A stretch of DNA of 64,000 nt from Symbiodinium kawagutii (lineage: Eukaryota > Sar > Dinophyceae > Suessiales > Symbiodiniaceae), in assembly GCA_009767595.1 (NCBI GenBank), contig VSDK01016281.1:114745-178744 (forward strand). Direction: 5' to 3'. Shown here in pieces: positions 27,420 to 38,439 of the stretch (position 1 is the stretch's first letter; each line of letters begins with the position of its first letter). The notes beneath the pieces were generated by a model. The model searched no databases. It saw only the letters and a list, made by a program, of their open reading frames with translations, and was not told the DNA's origin. The translations under genes and the position numbers were made by a program.

Positions 27420-30400
27420 GGATAGATAGATAGATATCATGTAAACACGAGAAGACGCAATAAGACAAGATATGATATTTAGGCAGATGCATAGAAATGC
27501 ATAGATAGGTGGGCATACGTGAACATGACCAGCCACAATTTCAACATCAGATCTGCGCAATAAGCCATCAGCTTTCCATTGGAAAACAAGCAGCGAAATG
27601 CGGTCAGGTATATAATGTCAGCCCCCATATTAATAAGCCAGAATAAACGATAGGTTGGTTAATTGGGGGGGTACCAATTTAATGGGGGGAACCAACGCGA
27701 ACTTGGGGGATACCACCGACCAATCAACCAGGGGTTTATCAATCCGGGGTTAGCATCAATTCTGTGAAGAAATCTACTGACAATTTCTGGTGTCATTCAT
27801 CGCAACTTGCTAGAAAAGTCTGACCATCTGTTGTCCATAGTAACTTCCCGAGGCCGTGAAGGTTTTTTTGATCTTTAGTGCATGCGTTTCCATAGTTCTG
27901 TGCTATATTCCCAGAATTGCCGGGAATATCCCATACAACTGTTGACCTATTGCCCATATCCAACTGTTTTCTGATGATTAAAACCAACTGTTGGTCATGC
28001 GAATTAGAATTCCACAGTTGGTTTGCAGTCACTACAAGTTGTCAGCAGTTGCTTGTCCCATACATCATAGAACCAACTACTGGCCATATATCTTGATCCT
28101 CCATTTTATGATTGTTATCACATTCTTGTTACAGGGGATGTACAAGTGAAACTGCAGTCTATTAGTCCATGAACCCACCATCATTCTACTATATCACCGG
28201 TAATTTCCCACACTTTTTACATAGCCAATTGTTGGTCATACATCACCATCCGACCCATACTCCTGCTTGATGACATGCTCTTACCCAGAAGTAACGACAT
28301 GACCAACTGTTGGCTACTTGGATGTGCACCCAGACTTAGTAAGTGGTCACAAACCATGGGCTTAGTTCAGCTACCTTCTAGGGCGAAACTAATCATGGTG
28401 AAGTAACCCCAGCTGTACATCCAAGTGTAAACCACCATACAGAGTGGTACCCCCCAGTTACTTACCTTAGCTTATAGATAGGCTAACTACCAGTTGGGGT
28501 AGATATAAGTATACTTAGGCTGGTTATAAACCAACTTGGAACCGGGGTGTACCACTCTGTAGAACTGTTAAGATCACCGGTATGTTCCACAGTTCACCTG
28601 CCAGGTTGGCACAGTTCATGGAAGATCCTGCGCGTTTCTTGAGCAATCCAGGCATCCGTCAGATCAGTGCGGTGGATGTGGTTGATATGCTTCACGTTGC
28701 GGCACGGTGGTGATTCCGATGAGCAACAATACGGGTATGTGAATTATGGTTTGTAATGGTAAGCAATAGGGGAAAGTCAAGAACAGTCGTTAAATAACTA
28801 CTATATAAGGTGGTTTCTTAAGCGATAGGGGTACCAAAAATGGCTGATTTTACTACTGCAAATGGTTGATATTGGATGATTTGGAGGGTCCCCTATTTTG
28901 AGGAATCCCCATGTGGGTATGCGAACCATAGTATATACCATGATATACCCAGTATATCCCAATATACTATTCCAATACCATTACATGTGAACCTTCCAAA
29001 AATCGGGAGAAAAGATATTTCTATGGTTAATAGCCACTAGTGAAGAAGCTGGTCAATGGTTAAGAATGGGTGCTGATAACCAACATGGCGGCCGAAACCA
29101 ACGGTCACCACTGGTAATGACCAATGGTTGATAGGCAATACTCACCACTGACCATGCCAGGATAACCTACATGACATGATTAGCATCTAGTTATGACTAT
29201 GCTATGCTCATGTTTCAGAGTGCATCTTATTCGGAGCCACTATGGCGGACCACTTTTAAGAATGTAGAGATATATGGGTGTGGGTCACTTCACCCTGTAA
29301 GCCCGGTGTACCATCATTAGCAAGTAAGTATTACTAGTATTACAGCTATAATGTGGACTTATCCCCCATAAAACTGATGGTGAACTGCTTGACCCAACTT
29401 GTGATATTCGCAATGCAGCTGGGTTATACCAACGGTGGTGATGGAGCAATCTGGCGAAGTGGCTAAAGGGTACCATGTAGCAACTTAGGAACGTTCGATA
29501 ATCATGTTGAGCCATGCCCAAGTCGTTAAATATCACCAGAGGTTTTTAGAATTCTAGTGATTTTGATATAGAAGTTTGATGATTTTGCATGACCAGGGGT
29601 TCTTGCCATTTTTGTATTGCATCCATTATTTGCTTTTGTCTCAACGGACATGGTGTATATAACCCCTCAAACTGGCAGTTTCCCTATAATAACGATCAGC
29701 CAAGCGGTCGGTTTTTTGGGGTATCACCATTTATGGACAAACCCATTTGGATCATGGTTTTGAGGGATGATAACTGCTTATTACAACCAGTTATTATGAA
29801 CAGTTCATATCAGTCATTACAATATTGACCATTATTATTGTAAATATTAACCATTAATATGATAACTGATTATAACTCTGTTTTTCAATGATTATTGCAA
29901 ATATCAACCATAATTACAATATAAACCAGTTTTTATTAAGATGATATTGAAGATGATTTCCACCATCGTTATTGAAGATGTAATTCAACGAAACCATACA
30001 ATAATAATAATGATCAACGAAACCACAATTACAAGATGATTATTGTATGGTTTCGTTGATCATTTTGATCATGAAGTCGAAGTCGTTCTGATCATGGGAA
30101 GCTTCAGAGATCGAGCCCTGCAGCCACAGTCTTGGCGCAGTCATAGCAGGGTGGCAAGCAGCAAAACAAGGGACGTTTTGAGGGGGAAACTCGAGAGGAA
30201 CGGCCCTTCATAGTTTATTTGCATTGATAATCTCTCTTTTTTCAGAAGAAACAGGAGTCGCTTCTTCGCGAGAAATTTACTGCAATGACAGTTGAGAGGT
30301 GGACAAGCATGAATTCTTTTCGGTGGGACTTTGACTCGTGTCTACACCCCCAGTTCCAAAGCTTTTTTCACCGCGTTTCGCCACGGGTGCCGCTGGTGCC

Positions 30401-30501
30401 ATGCCGCCATGGCGCAACGTTTGGGCGTCGTCGCCACGAAGACTTCTGCGCAGCTGGCGGGTGGCCTGTCCTTTGCCTCGCGCTATGCGGCTCTGCAGCG
30501 G
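21735..30501 (+). CDS. Unrecognised ten-exon gene (both ends open)
   Basis: Exons 21735-21858, 23158-23207, 23520-23599, 24103-24223, 24645-24778, 25276-25378, 26919-27040, 28605-28677, 30246-30298 and 30354-30501 follow one another with matching phase. Donors include canonical GTGAGT (23600) and GTAAGG (24779); the last intron is only 55 bases. Strong pieces: [134 protein letters not shown]. Exon 24645-24778 is weaker because its 3' part resembles an inverted-repeat element. The intron after 25378 is mostly ACT microsatellite and the intron after 27040 starts inside an element terminus. The 28605 exon vaguely recalls STI1-like helices, but I do not assign a family. It may be two adjacent genes. 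Confidence 0.5.
22564..22672. mobile_element. Family 1 element
   Basis: Arms GGGTGGTTTCTCAAAATAGG and CCTATTTTGAGAAACACCCA; inside the intron 21859-23157. Confidence 0.5.
23285..23385. repeat. GTT/GTG trinucleotide tract
   Basis: Pure G/T strand with GTGGTT and TTG runs; inside the intron 23208-23519. Confidence 0.5.
23625..23997. repeat. CTAT/CTGT tetranucleotide microsatellite
   Basis: Over 90 units, mixed CTAT and CTGT at the left and nearly pure CTAT at the right; fills much of the intron 23600-24102. Confidence 0.5.
24735..24812. mobile_element. Family 3 element, strongly diverged (possible)
   Basis: CTGCTAAACTCACCAGGCAA then CTGGAAATC, with the inverse GATTTCCAG downstream. It overlaps exon 24645-24778 of the ten-exon model, so either the exon recruited element sequence or the exon call is wrong here. 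Confidence 0.5.
25923..26877. repeat. ACT/ATT trinucleotide microsatellite, about 950 bases
   Basis: More than 300 units of ACT with ATT, CCT and GCT variants. The long Leu, Tyr and Val homopolymer frames are artefacts. Occupies most of the intron 25379-26918. Confidence 0.5.
27041..27150. mobile_element. Family 1 element starting at an exon end
   Basis: Left arm GTGGTGGTTTCTCACAATAG begins exactly where the open frame of exon 26919-27040 needs a donor; right end GAGAAACAGCTATATGTAG could act as an acceptor. Confidence 0.5.
27322..27437. repeat. AGCA then GATA microsatellites
   Basis: AGCA/AGGA units (27322-27378) directly followed by GATA units. Confidence 0.5.
28440..28563. mobile_element. 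MITE-like element, GTGG-TACCCCC type (family 2)
   Basis: Terminal inverted repeats ACAGAGTGGTACCCCCCAGT and AACCGGGGTGTACCACTCTG with a final TAG. Core carries TTATAGATAG and TTATAAACCAACTT. Potential donor GTGGTA and acceptor CTGTAG are placed at the two ends. Confidence 0.5.
28807..28915. mobile_element. Family 1 element
   Basis: Arms AAGGTGGTTTCTTAAGCGAT and CCTATTTTGAGGAATCCCCA. Confidence 0.5.
29986..30058. repeat. Inverted repeat / hairpin
   Basis: Perfect 20-base arms 29986-30005 and 30039-30058 (CAACGAAACCATACAATAAT and inverse), with a third direct copy of ATCAACGAAACCA in the loop. Confidence 0.5.
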
Positions 30502-31315
30502 GTGTGACCTGGCTTCCTGTGAAGGTCAGAACCAGAGGGGCCGGTTCTCCCAGGGGGTTGCGATGACAGGGTCCCACTAACCTCTAGTGGATGCCAAGAG
30601 GATGGAAGATATAAATGTATGGTGATTGTTGTGTTAGAGTAGCTGGTAGATACTGCTTAGGCATCCAATTGGATCACATTGGTGGATTTTCGCTGGGCAA
30701 TGATTGACATTCGATAGCTGTGCCAATTCCATAGCCTTTTTTTGGATTTTGACTACTTGCGGATATTGTACATATTCTAAGTACATGGGATGGGGCTTAC
30801 GTGTATCCATACAATCTGGTCTGATTCTTGGCTTTTGCTTATATATTTAGTGCTTGGAACTTATGATTCGCTGGGCAAAGACACCCTCACCAGCAATGCC
30901 AAACAGTTAGAGCTGAGATAAAGTGACCAAGTGATGTTGTATCCAGTTGCATGGTCGTGGTAGGGACTGGTGCGGAGCCATGACCAGGAACGGTAGGAAA
31001 TCTTACCGTCGGCACTAGGCCTGGCAGAAAAGTTGAATCCTTTGGCACCATGAAGCATTTTCAAGAGGGGCTATTTCTAAGTGATGAGCAATCCCAATTA
31101 TCCATCAACCAGAAGCGAGGATCTTTGATTGGGGAACCATTTCTGATCACATCCACATACCAAACACCCTTGGAAATTGGGTAGAGGCCTGAGTTCGCCA
31201 GAGGGTCAGCATTTGAGAATGAAGGAGCACCATGTCTCACATGAACTGTGCTATTTATGGTTCGCAGAGGATCGTCACCCGATTGGCTTGTAGGAATTGT
31301 ATTTGTCTGCTGAAC

Positions 31316-31828
31316 NNNNNNNNNNNNNNNNNNNNNNNNNNNNNNNNNNNNNNNNNNNNNNNNNNNNNNNNNNNNNNNNNNNNNNNNNNNNNNNNNNNNN
31401 NNNNNNNNNNNNNNNNNNNNNNNNNNNNNNNNNNNNNNNNNNNNNNNNNNNNNNNNNNNNNNNNNNNNNNNNNNNNNNNNNNNNNNNNNNNNNNNNNNNN
31501 NNNNNNNNNNNNNNNNNNNNNNNNNNNNNNNNNNNNNNNNNNNNNNNNNNNNNNNNNNNNNNNNNNNNNNNNNNNNNNNNNNNNNNNNNNNNNNNNNNNN
31601 NNNNNNNNNNNNNNNNNNNNNNNNNNNNNNNNNNNNNNNNNNNNNNNNNNNNNNNNNNNNNNNNNNNNNNNNNNNNNNNNNNNNNNNNNNNNNNNNNNNN
31701 NNNNNNNNNNNNNNNNNNNNNNNNNNNNNNNNNNNNNNNNNNNNNNNNNNNNNNNNNNNNNNNNNNNNNNNNNNNNNNNNNNNNNNNNNNNNNNNNNNNN
31801 NNNNNNNNNNNNNNNNNNNNNNNNNNNN
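31316..31828. other. Assembly gap (513 N)
   Basis: Unknown bases; the right edge enters a TCA microsatellite, so the gap is probably an unresolved simple repeat and its length may be an estimate. Confidence 0.5.
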
Positions 31829-31861
<33 letters not shown>

Positions 31862-31882
31862 CCTCATCATCATCATCACCAG

Positions 31883-31921
<39 letters not shown>

Positions 31922-32000
31922 CATCCTCATCCTCATCCTCATCATCATCATTATCATCCTCATCATCATCATCATCTTCTTCATCATCATCATCATCGTC
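31829..32000. repeat. TCA microsatellite at gap edge
   Basis: Pure TCA at first, then TCATCC variants and CTTCTTC. Confidence 0.5.
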
Positions 32001-32478
32001 AACCACAATTGACCATGACGATGAGCCATCATAAAACAGCGTTGTCATTGACTATCATTCGCCACGATGAATCAGCATAGGGATGGTTGGCGGTTCTACG
32101 TATACCCATGGCAGCAGGCTCACCATGGCAAGCCCAGCTCCATAGCTCCATAGCTCGAGGTTTAACGACCATCTCCGGGAATGGCATTACCAACGTCAGA
32201 CGGGCACCTTCTTTCAAGTCTGGCAACCGCCAGGCATCACTGCTACAACTCGAACCGGCTGGTGGTTCATGATGGGGTGAGTCATGGTATACCATGGTCT
32301 AATTCATGGCCTGCAATGGCCGGTTGATGGTTGATGGCTGTGATTGATTTTGATTTTGATATCTCAATGAACAAGTTTGATCCGGAATAACATGGGTATA
32401 ACCAACAGTAGTATGTGACTTCATCAGCCAACAAATGTTGCTCTTTGTTGTTCCCAACGTTCCCTTTTGATTTTCCAG

Positions 32479-32527
32479 CCTACCTGAGATGATTCAAAAA
32501 GATGTCGAAGCTACCAACCCAAGAAGG
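32479..32527 (+). CDS. Possible short exon
   Basis: A strong acceptor (TTTTGATTTTCCAG) precedes a frame reading LPEMIQKDVEATNPRR, followed by a possible GC donor (GCAAAC). It lies between the assembly gap and the exon at 33638. Neighbouring phases do not settle which gene it belongs to. Confidence 0.5.
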
Positions 32528-33637
32528 GCAAACCATAGCAGCTGATCATGATCATTCATAGGGTGAAGCATGGGATTTTTTGATCGACTTGACCGGTGAG
32601 TAATGCTTAACCAAAGATGGTCAATCATATTTTGAAAGACCATCACTAATAATGAATATCCTGATTCAGCATCAGTCATGATGGTTAATCAGAGATGCTA
32701 ATGACATCACTGATCGTAAATCCATGTTAAAGATGATAAGTCGCAGCGGTGGTGGACCTGCGAACTCCAAATGATTGGTCCCCTTTCCGCTGGTCGCTGG
32801 TCATATCGTTTGGGTTTCCCCTCCATGATTAAGGAAGAAAGTTGTTTGCTTGGCATACTCAGCTAGATGGCTCAGAAACTATGCTCATTGAATGGGGAGC
32901 CCCACTGGTTAGTAATTGGGCGGTGTCAAAACTATGAAGCACTCGCTGTTTTGCGTGGGGTTGGCGATGGCTTATCACATGCTGGTAGATTGATCATCTT
33001 TTAAAAGGCTTATGTAATAAGGCTCATTTGTCGATTTCATTACAGACTAAGCTCCATAACCACAAACAACTTTTCACCGTTATTACTGTAGCCAATATCG
33101 AGCATTCTCAACATTCAATAGCCATTGCCAACTAGTTCACGCCGTTTGTCAATTGTTTCTTGACATGGCTCTACCACCGCAGTGCTCTAGTTGGGATCCA
33201 TAGCTGCGGCAAAATGTAGATGTACACATTCATATATGGATACAGTTGACGCACATACAGATGCATACGCATATGGTGGTATAGATCCACCAATGGATAG
33301 ACAAACGAGTGAGATCTACGTCCATTGATGATCGTTTCCCCAACCCGTCAATCGGGCCTTCCACCCCCTTCCCAAAGATGGATGAGGGCACGCGTCTCCA
33401 TCATCAATGTGTAGATAAGAGAAACAATACATAGATTTCAGATACAGACAGCATATGTGCATACTAAACGAAGTAACAATGACCATTGCAAAAGACAACA
33501 GGACACTTATAGATGCCGGAGTTACCTAGATAAACATAATCATGGATCAACACACTCACCGAAGGGCAAAAGTTCACCAAAGAAATCAATCAATCCGTTC
33601 CTTTCTTGGGCACCCAGGGTGCGCCCACAGTTTCCAG

Positions 33638-33719
33638 CGGCGCCATGGGCAGGGGTCATCTTCAGCTGTCTGAAGAAGGAACACTATGCCGTGGAGCTCA
33701 GGGACACGTCGGCTGTGAG
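33638..33719 (+). CDS. Orphan exon, G/C-third-position biased
   Basis: Acceptor TTTCCAG and donor GTGTGT bound 82 bases whose best frame reads WAGVIFSCLKKEHYAVEL then RDTSAVR. Third positions are almost all G or C in this frame. A second frame (GRGHLQLSEEGTL) is also open but less biased. Upstream exons may lie in the gap at 31316-31828. No family recognised. Confidence 0.5.
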
Positions 33720-33920
33720 GTGTGTGGTGTTTCGTGGTTGATGATATGCAAGTAACGGTAGATATTGATCATTGAATGCATCAACAGTAGTGGATGGATG
33801 ATGATTTAGGGTTGGCTAATTTGATGATGACTATGTTGATTAATTTTTGATGAACTCAAGGTAATTTCTAGAGGACCATAATCAAGGATGATGACGAAGA
33901 AGAAGATGATGATGGCAAGG

Positions 33921-34096
33921 AGACCTCGACCATGATGTTGCTGATGACTCTGATGATGGCCAGCTGGTTCTGAATCCACTTGGTACAGGTTGCGTGGTCA
34001 ATGTCCAACTGAACCAAGCACTACCTGCGGTTGCTGCGACGAGATCATGTTGTGGTTGCGCAGGAAAGCGTCAGCAAGTTCGTGGCAACTCCTCAG
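33921..34096 (+). CDS. Possible exon, acidic start then Cys/Gly-rich
   Basis: After AAGGAG the frame reads DLDHDVADDSDDGQLVLNP and later SCCGCAGKRQQVRGNSS before a GTTTGT donor; the frame stays open to a TGA at about 34161. Codon use is coding-like, the acceptor is weak. A further short frame after CAACAG at 34427 (GLVAELTVVARYPR, donor GTGGGT) may be the next exon. Confidence 0.5.
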
Positions 34097-34488
34097 GTTT
34101 GTCCAAGCCTTCCAGTGATACAATGGCAGCAGCGGTAGCACCCCCAACCCAAACAACCTGCTGATAGATGGTAAAGGAACAAAAACGTGATGCTTACTGA
34201 TGGATGATCACTAGTTAAGAATGATGAATACAATCATTGAATCTCGATCACTTGTTAGGATGATGAATACAATGGTTCAATCATGATCACGGATAAACAA
34301 AGGTTGATACAATCTTGAAGAATGGTTACTGATGCTTGCAATTGATGGTGACCATCGCTTAGTGCTAGGAGATAACGACCAACTCACCCTGCCGAACCCA
34401 TCGCACCATCGCTGCTGGCTCAACAGGGGTTAGTTGCCGAGCTCACGGTGGTTGCACGTTACCCAAGGTGGGTGAACCCCGGAGGAAC

Positions 34489-34551
34489 CACGGTGAATGT
34501 AAGCAGTTCGCAATCGGGATGCACGTCAGCCAAGAAGTTACATTCACCGTG
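34489..34551. repeat. Hairpin, 14-base perfect arms
   Basis: CACGGTGAATGTAA (34489-34502) and inverse (34538-34551), 35-base loop; just upstream of the first exon of the channel gene. Confidence 0.5.
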
Positions 34552-34828
34552 GGATCATCGGTTGATTATGGTGATTTTCTGCAAGCTGTAATTCCTAGCC
34601 TTACCAGTCATGGCAAGCTGTTTGGTGACCTGACAGACTGTAGAGCACCCGATCTGTTTGGAAATCAGGAGTGCTGGCCGCTGCCCTGATGAAGAAGTCA
34701 TTTTGCACCATGATGATAGAACCATTCTTAACCATCATGAACCTCGACTAACCAGTCATTCATGAGTGTACCATGTGCCGGGCAAACAGAGCGTAATTGC
34801 GGCAAAGAACTCCTCTCATTCGACCGCC

Positions 34829-37408
34829 ATGGCTGAGCCCATCTCTCCCAAAAACCTGACCATTGATGGCAGCCGACAGCTTAGCAAGCTCTCGGCTGAT
34901 CGCTTGGAGCGGCAATCCAGCAAGCATGGCATGGACAGACCACCGAGCCTTCGTTTGACAGCACTCACCATGGAACGGTCCATCAGCAACTTAAGTCAGC
35001 TGCCTGGCTTGAGGAAACCCTTCAGGATCGATTTGCTGAGAGCCGAATTTCGTCAGATCGGCTACATTCGACTTGCCGAGCAGAAGTTTGCTGCCAGGGT
35101 TTCTGGGCGTTGAATTGTCTCCGAGTTCCTGGAAACAGAGACCAACCAGTTGTCAATCATATGCCTTGTGAAGTCCACGGCACACTGATAAACCACCATT
35201 AGTTTACCTCAGCTGTTGAATGGCCACCACATATTCAGGTGATTTATTCATATCTACCATTCCAGGATTCGATGCTTGATTGACAGCGTATTAGGAAGTC
35301 GTTGTTTCGTTCACCAATGGTTTCCTGACAAAGCTCCGCCAGAAGTAGATCGCCAATTGCGGAAAATGGTCATCTTACATAATGGTTGGACCATGGTCAT
35401 TAGTAGCTGGTCATGGTTGGTTGTGGTCACTATATATATATATATATATATATAATGGTTAACAGTCATGAAAGAACGGCAACTTGAAAGTGAAGAAACT
35501 TAGACAGAAACGAGGCCTCCTTCGGCTGTTTCCGGGGAGTTGTCAGATGTTGTCAGGATATGACTAGTAGGTTCTGAGGAAGTAGGTGTCATAACAAGTT
35601 GTCTGTGGAAGTAGTTTCTGGGGTTGGAACTGTTGGAACGACAGGTGTTCTTTGAGTTCATGTTCAAGGACGCAGCCTTACAAGAAGATCTCCTTGTGGG
35701 CATGAACGGGGAACAAGTCTCCTGGAGCCCACATCAAGATACAGATCCACCCGCGCGGTGGTATGCTCAACACATCAGTTGGTTGAATGCCTTGGAGCCT
35801 CCCTCGGTGTTGTGGAACAAGATCATCAAATCAGGCAACGACTTGAGATTTTCCATCGAGGTTCATGGGGAGTTCGTGGTGCATTTTGAGTGCTATGATT
35901 TTCCCATTGACATCCAAAGTCTCACGGTGCTGCTGGAATTTCAACTGGCCGATGAGGGAATCACACCAGTGGAGTCACTTGGACGGTGAGTATCCGGTCA
36001 AGAGCTGCAGGGGAGAATGTCCAGAGATGGGGATTCAGATGTTGGTAAAGCACCTGAATGTTTGACGGTGAATCAGCAGCTACGCTAAGACTCGTAGCAG
36101 TTTCTCCCATCCATGATGGTTAATAAGATGTTCCGAACATTCATTACATCATTCTTCATGGCTTAATGATGATTTAGATTGGTTAATGATCCTTGAAACT
36201 GGTTGATGATAGTACTGGTGATGGTCATTCTGATGCTTCGATGGCCAGCTGTAACTCGAACCCATGAAGCACCACGCAGTAGAACCCACGCTCAGCCTTT
36301 CATGGCGGCAGCAGCAGCAGCTGCTCAAGTGGAGTCGCCAGCTCTCTGCCACAGGTTTACTAGTGCCTCAGCGGGTGAGGAGGGAGATTTTTTCTGATCA
36401 TGTATTTATATATAAACATATATAATTACATGATATTATATGTATACATACATTTTTTCTATATACATGAAAGATATTGGGGGCAAGGTATGAATTCATG
36501 TCAGTCTCCTTGCATTGTAACTTGAGGGTACCGTGCTGTTGGCTGCTGGATGGATCTGGGATGGCAACAGGGAGCTCTCACCCTGCACCCAGACAAGGTG
36601 GGCCCCGTTCACCAGCTCTAGTCGTTGGCTTATAACTAGGGCAACTCCCAGTTATGGTAGATACAATTATAGTTAAGTGGCCTTATAAACCATGTTATAA
36701 CTAGGGGGGCCCACCTTGTAGAGACAGAATGCCAACTATGAACAGATTACATGCCATAGCCCTAAGCCGCTGTATTTCCTGGTGTTTCATTTGATTGCAG
36801 AAACGGATAACATGTTTGGCACATGAGCTTTTACTATGTGATATATCTATATGCCATGTATACCCAGCATTTTGAAGGAACAGGCTCTGGTTTTTGAAGA
36901 TGGGGTGGTTCTTTCCGCACTGTTTGCCGCCGAGGATTTCCACCTCGCAGACACATGATGTGGATGTGAACCGTCAGAACTTTGCCTGGGAAAACGAATA
37001 CGAACTGGGTCAAAGCATGTCCGTTGGAATGGCGAAACGAAGGGCTCTGTCCACGCGAACCTATCCCCATGTGGTCTGTTCAGCTTGGGTGCTGCGGAAT
37101 CCATTTTATTTCTTGGTCAACGTGGCACTTCCAAACATGCTCTTCGCTGCGATGGCAGGCCTCCAATTTTTCGTGGATGTCGACAAGGTGGCAGACCGAG
37201 CGAGTATTTCGTTGACGCTTCTGCTGGTGTGTGCTTCGTATTTTCACTTTTCCTCATCTCTCTTACCGCGCCTGGGATACCTCACCATACTGGACAAGCA
37301 TTCGCTCTGGTGCATCTTTCTGGTCATTGTCATGGTCTTCTGGGTCGGTGTGATCAACCTGGTCAAATACCACACCGTGTCTCGACAAGGAATCGCCGTG
37401 CCATCGAG
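34829..37408 (+). CDS. Pentameric ligand-gated ion channel (Cys-loop/Pro-loop superfamily) subunit, 3' partial
   Basis: Exon 1 (34829-35098, ATG at 34829, 90 codons) joins in phase to exon 2 (35645-35985, donor GTGAGT). Together they give AEQKFAARVFFEFMFKDAAL, then the signature loop HFECYDFPIDIQSLTVLLEF, with the conserved FPxD. The cysteine pair of animal receptors is not present: the second Cys position is Ser. The membrane exon (about 36935-37408; acceptor CCGAG before G matches the phase) carries M1 (RNPFYFLVNVALPNMLFAAM), M2 (RASISLTLLLVCASYFHF), the LPRLGYLTILDK turn and M3 (LWCIFLVIVMVFWVGVINLV). Such subunits form plasma-membrane ion channels gated by small ligands; the ion and ligand are unknown. 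M4 was not identified. A tentative phase-consistent continuation is 37562-about 37617, 37768-37826, 37924-37995. Extra ectodomain exons may lie at 36296-36354 and 36527-36597. The N-terminal 70 residues are Ser/Arg/Leu rich without a clear signal peptide. Confidence 0.5.
36591..36721. mobile_element. Family 2 element with intron-like ends
   Basis: Arms ACAAGGTGGGCCCC and GGGGCCCACCTTGT enclose a core with ATAACTAGGGC and TTATAAACCATG. The segment 36598-36721 runs GT to AG; open frames on either side (ALTLHPDK and RQNANYEQITCH) join in phase when it is removed. Confidence 0.5.
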
Positions 37409-37767
37409 GTTGCTTCTATCCTCGCGAACCGATTGTTGGTTATGCTACCTTTAACCAACTATGCCACCAGCTAGGTGTCTCCTAAGCTTGGGCAGCCTGA
37501 AGATACCGCGGGTACTCGCATGTCTTGATATGCGACTGATCATGCATTTTACCCTCTACAGCTCCGGATGTGCCTGCAGGGCTATCCTTGGAACTTGGCA
37601 AAACAGATATGGCTATGAGCGCAGTGATTAGCCATAATCAAGTATTCATGCATGCATGAGTCTCAAAAATGCTTACCCACTACTGAGTCTCGAGAATGAT
37701 TAGCCACTAAACATTGTGATTGGCTCGTTTCCTACACTTGCCACATCACCTGCCGTGGCGACTGTAG

Positions 37768-37995
37768 AAGCGGAACATCCGCAGGCATGGGTCGGTGATC
37801 CAAGTGCCCCAAGCCACCAAAAGGAGGTATGACTCTCAACAGACGTTGCTATGGACGTAAGTGGTGTCCCAGCCGAGTTGCAGTGCTCAGGGGCCCAAGC
37901 ATATCATCTCCTGCTGTGCTGAGGCTTGGGTGGACTTCATCGCCGCAAGCTTTTTCGCAGGCAGGGAAAGTTGCAAAGATTTCGCCCAGCTGGAG
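37768..37995 (+). CDS. Two short exons, possibly 3' part of the channel gene
   Basis: Exons 37768-37826 and 37924-37995 join at a codon boundary: AEHPQAWVGDPSAPSHQKE followed by AWVDFIAASFFAGRESCKDF. Donors are GTATGA and GTGTAT, the second acceptor is CTGAG before G. They would sit in the M3-M4 loop of the upstream channel if an exon at 37562 with a GC donor bridges the phase. They could equally belong to a separate gene. Confidence 0.5.
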
Positions 37996-38439
37996 GTGTA
38001 TTCGCGGTTGGGTTCTCGATGTATTTGCGGAGATTGTCTCTATTAGCCTCTATTCATCTCTATTCTCTAGCATCCAGATGAACTCACCTTTCTTTTCTTT
38101 TCGTACCTGATTGTTGTTCTTCTTGTTTTGATGTCGATGTTGCTGGAGTAAGTAGCGCTAGTGACAGTAGTGATGGTGCCTCTAGTGGTGGTAGTAGAAG
38201 CAACTTGTTGTTGATGCTGCCGCTATTGATGGGGTTGCTCGCGTTGTTTGTCTTGTTGTTGTTTTCTCCATCGTTATCAGCATTGTTGGTGTAGGCTCCC
38301 AAGAAACATCTAATTCCAGTTGGCAAAACAGGGCGCATACCACTTTGGGTGCACCCTTGAAAATTACACCAGGAACTAGCAATTATAACCATGAATATCA
38401 CATTTTAGCAATTTTGCCACTATTACCATTATCAATTAC

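Larger units (their letters stand above)
30502..32478. other. Non-coding stretch with gap
   Basis: No convincing exon before the N gap. A frame at 32029-32295 on the minus strand (VMPFPEMVVKPRAMELWSW) is faintly coding-like but unsupported. Confidence 0.5.

Noticed and set aside
30055-30211. Open frame ([16 protein letters not shown]) before the exon at 30246
   Set aside because: Plausible but not needed by phase; overlaps the hairpin at 29986-30058. Could be an alternative exon.
35500-35703. Minus-strand frame overlapping channel exon 2
   Set aside because: Antisense shadow of a strongly supported exon.
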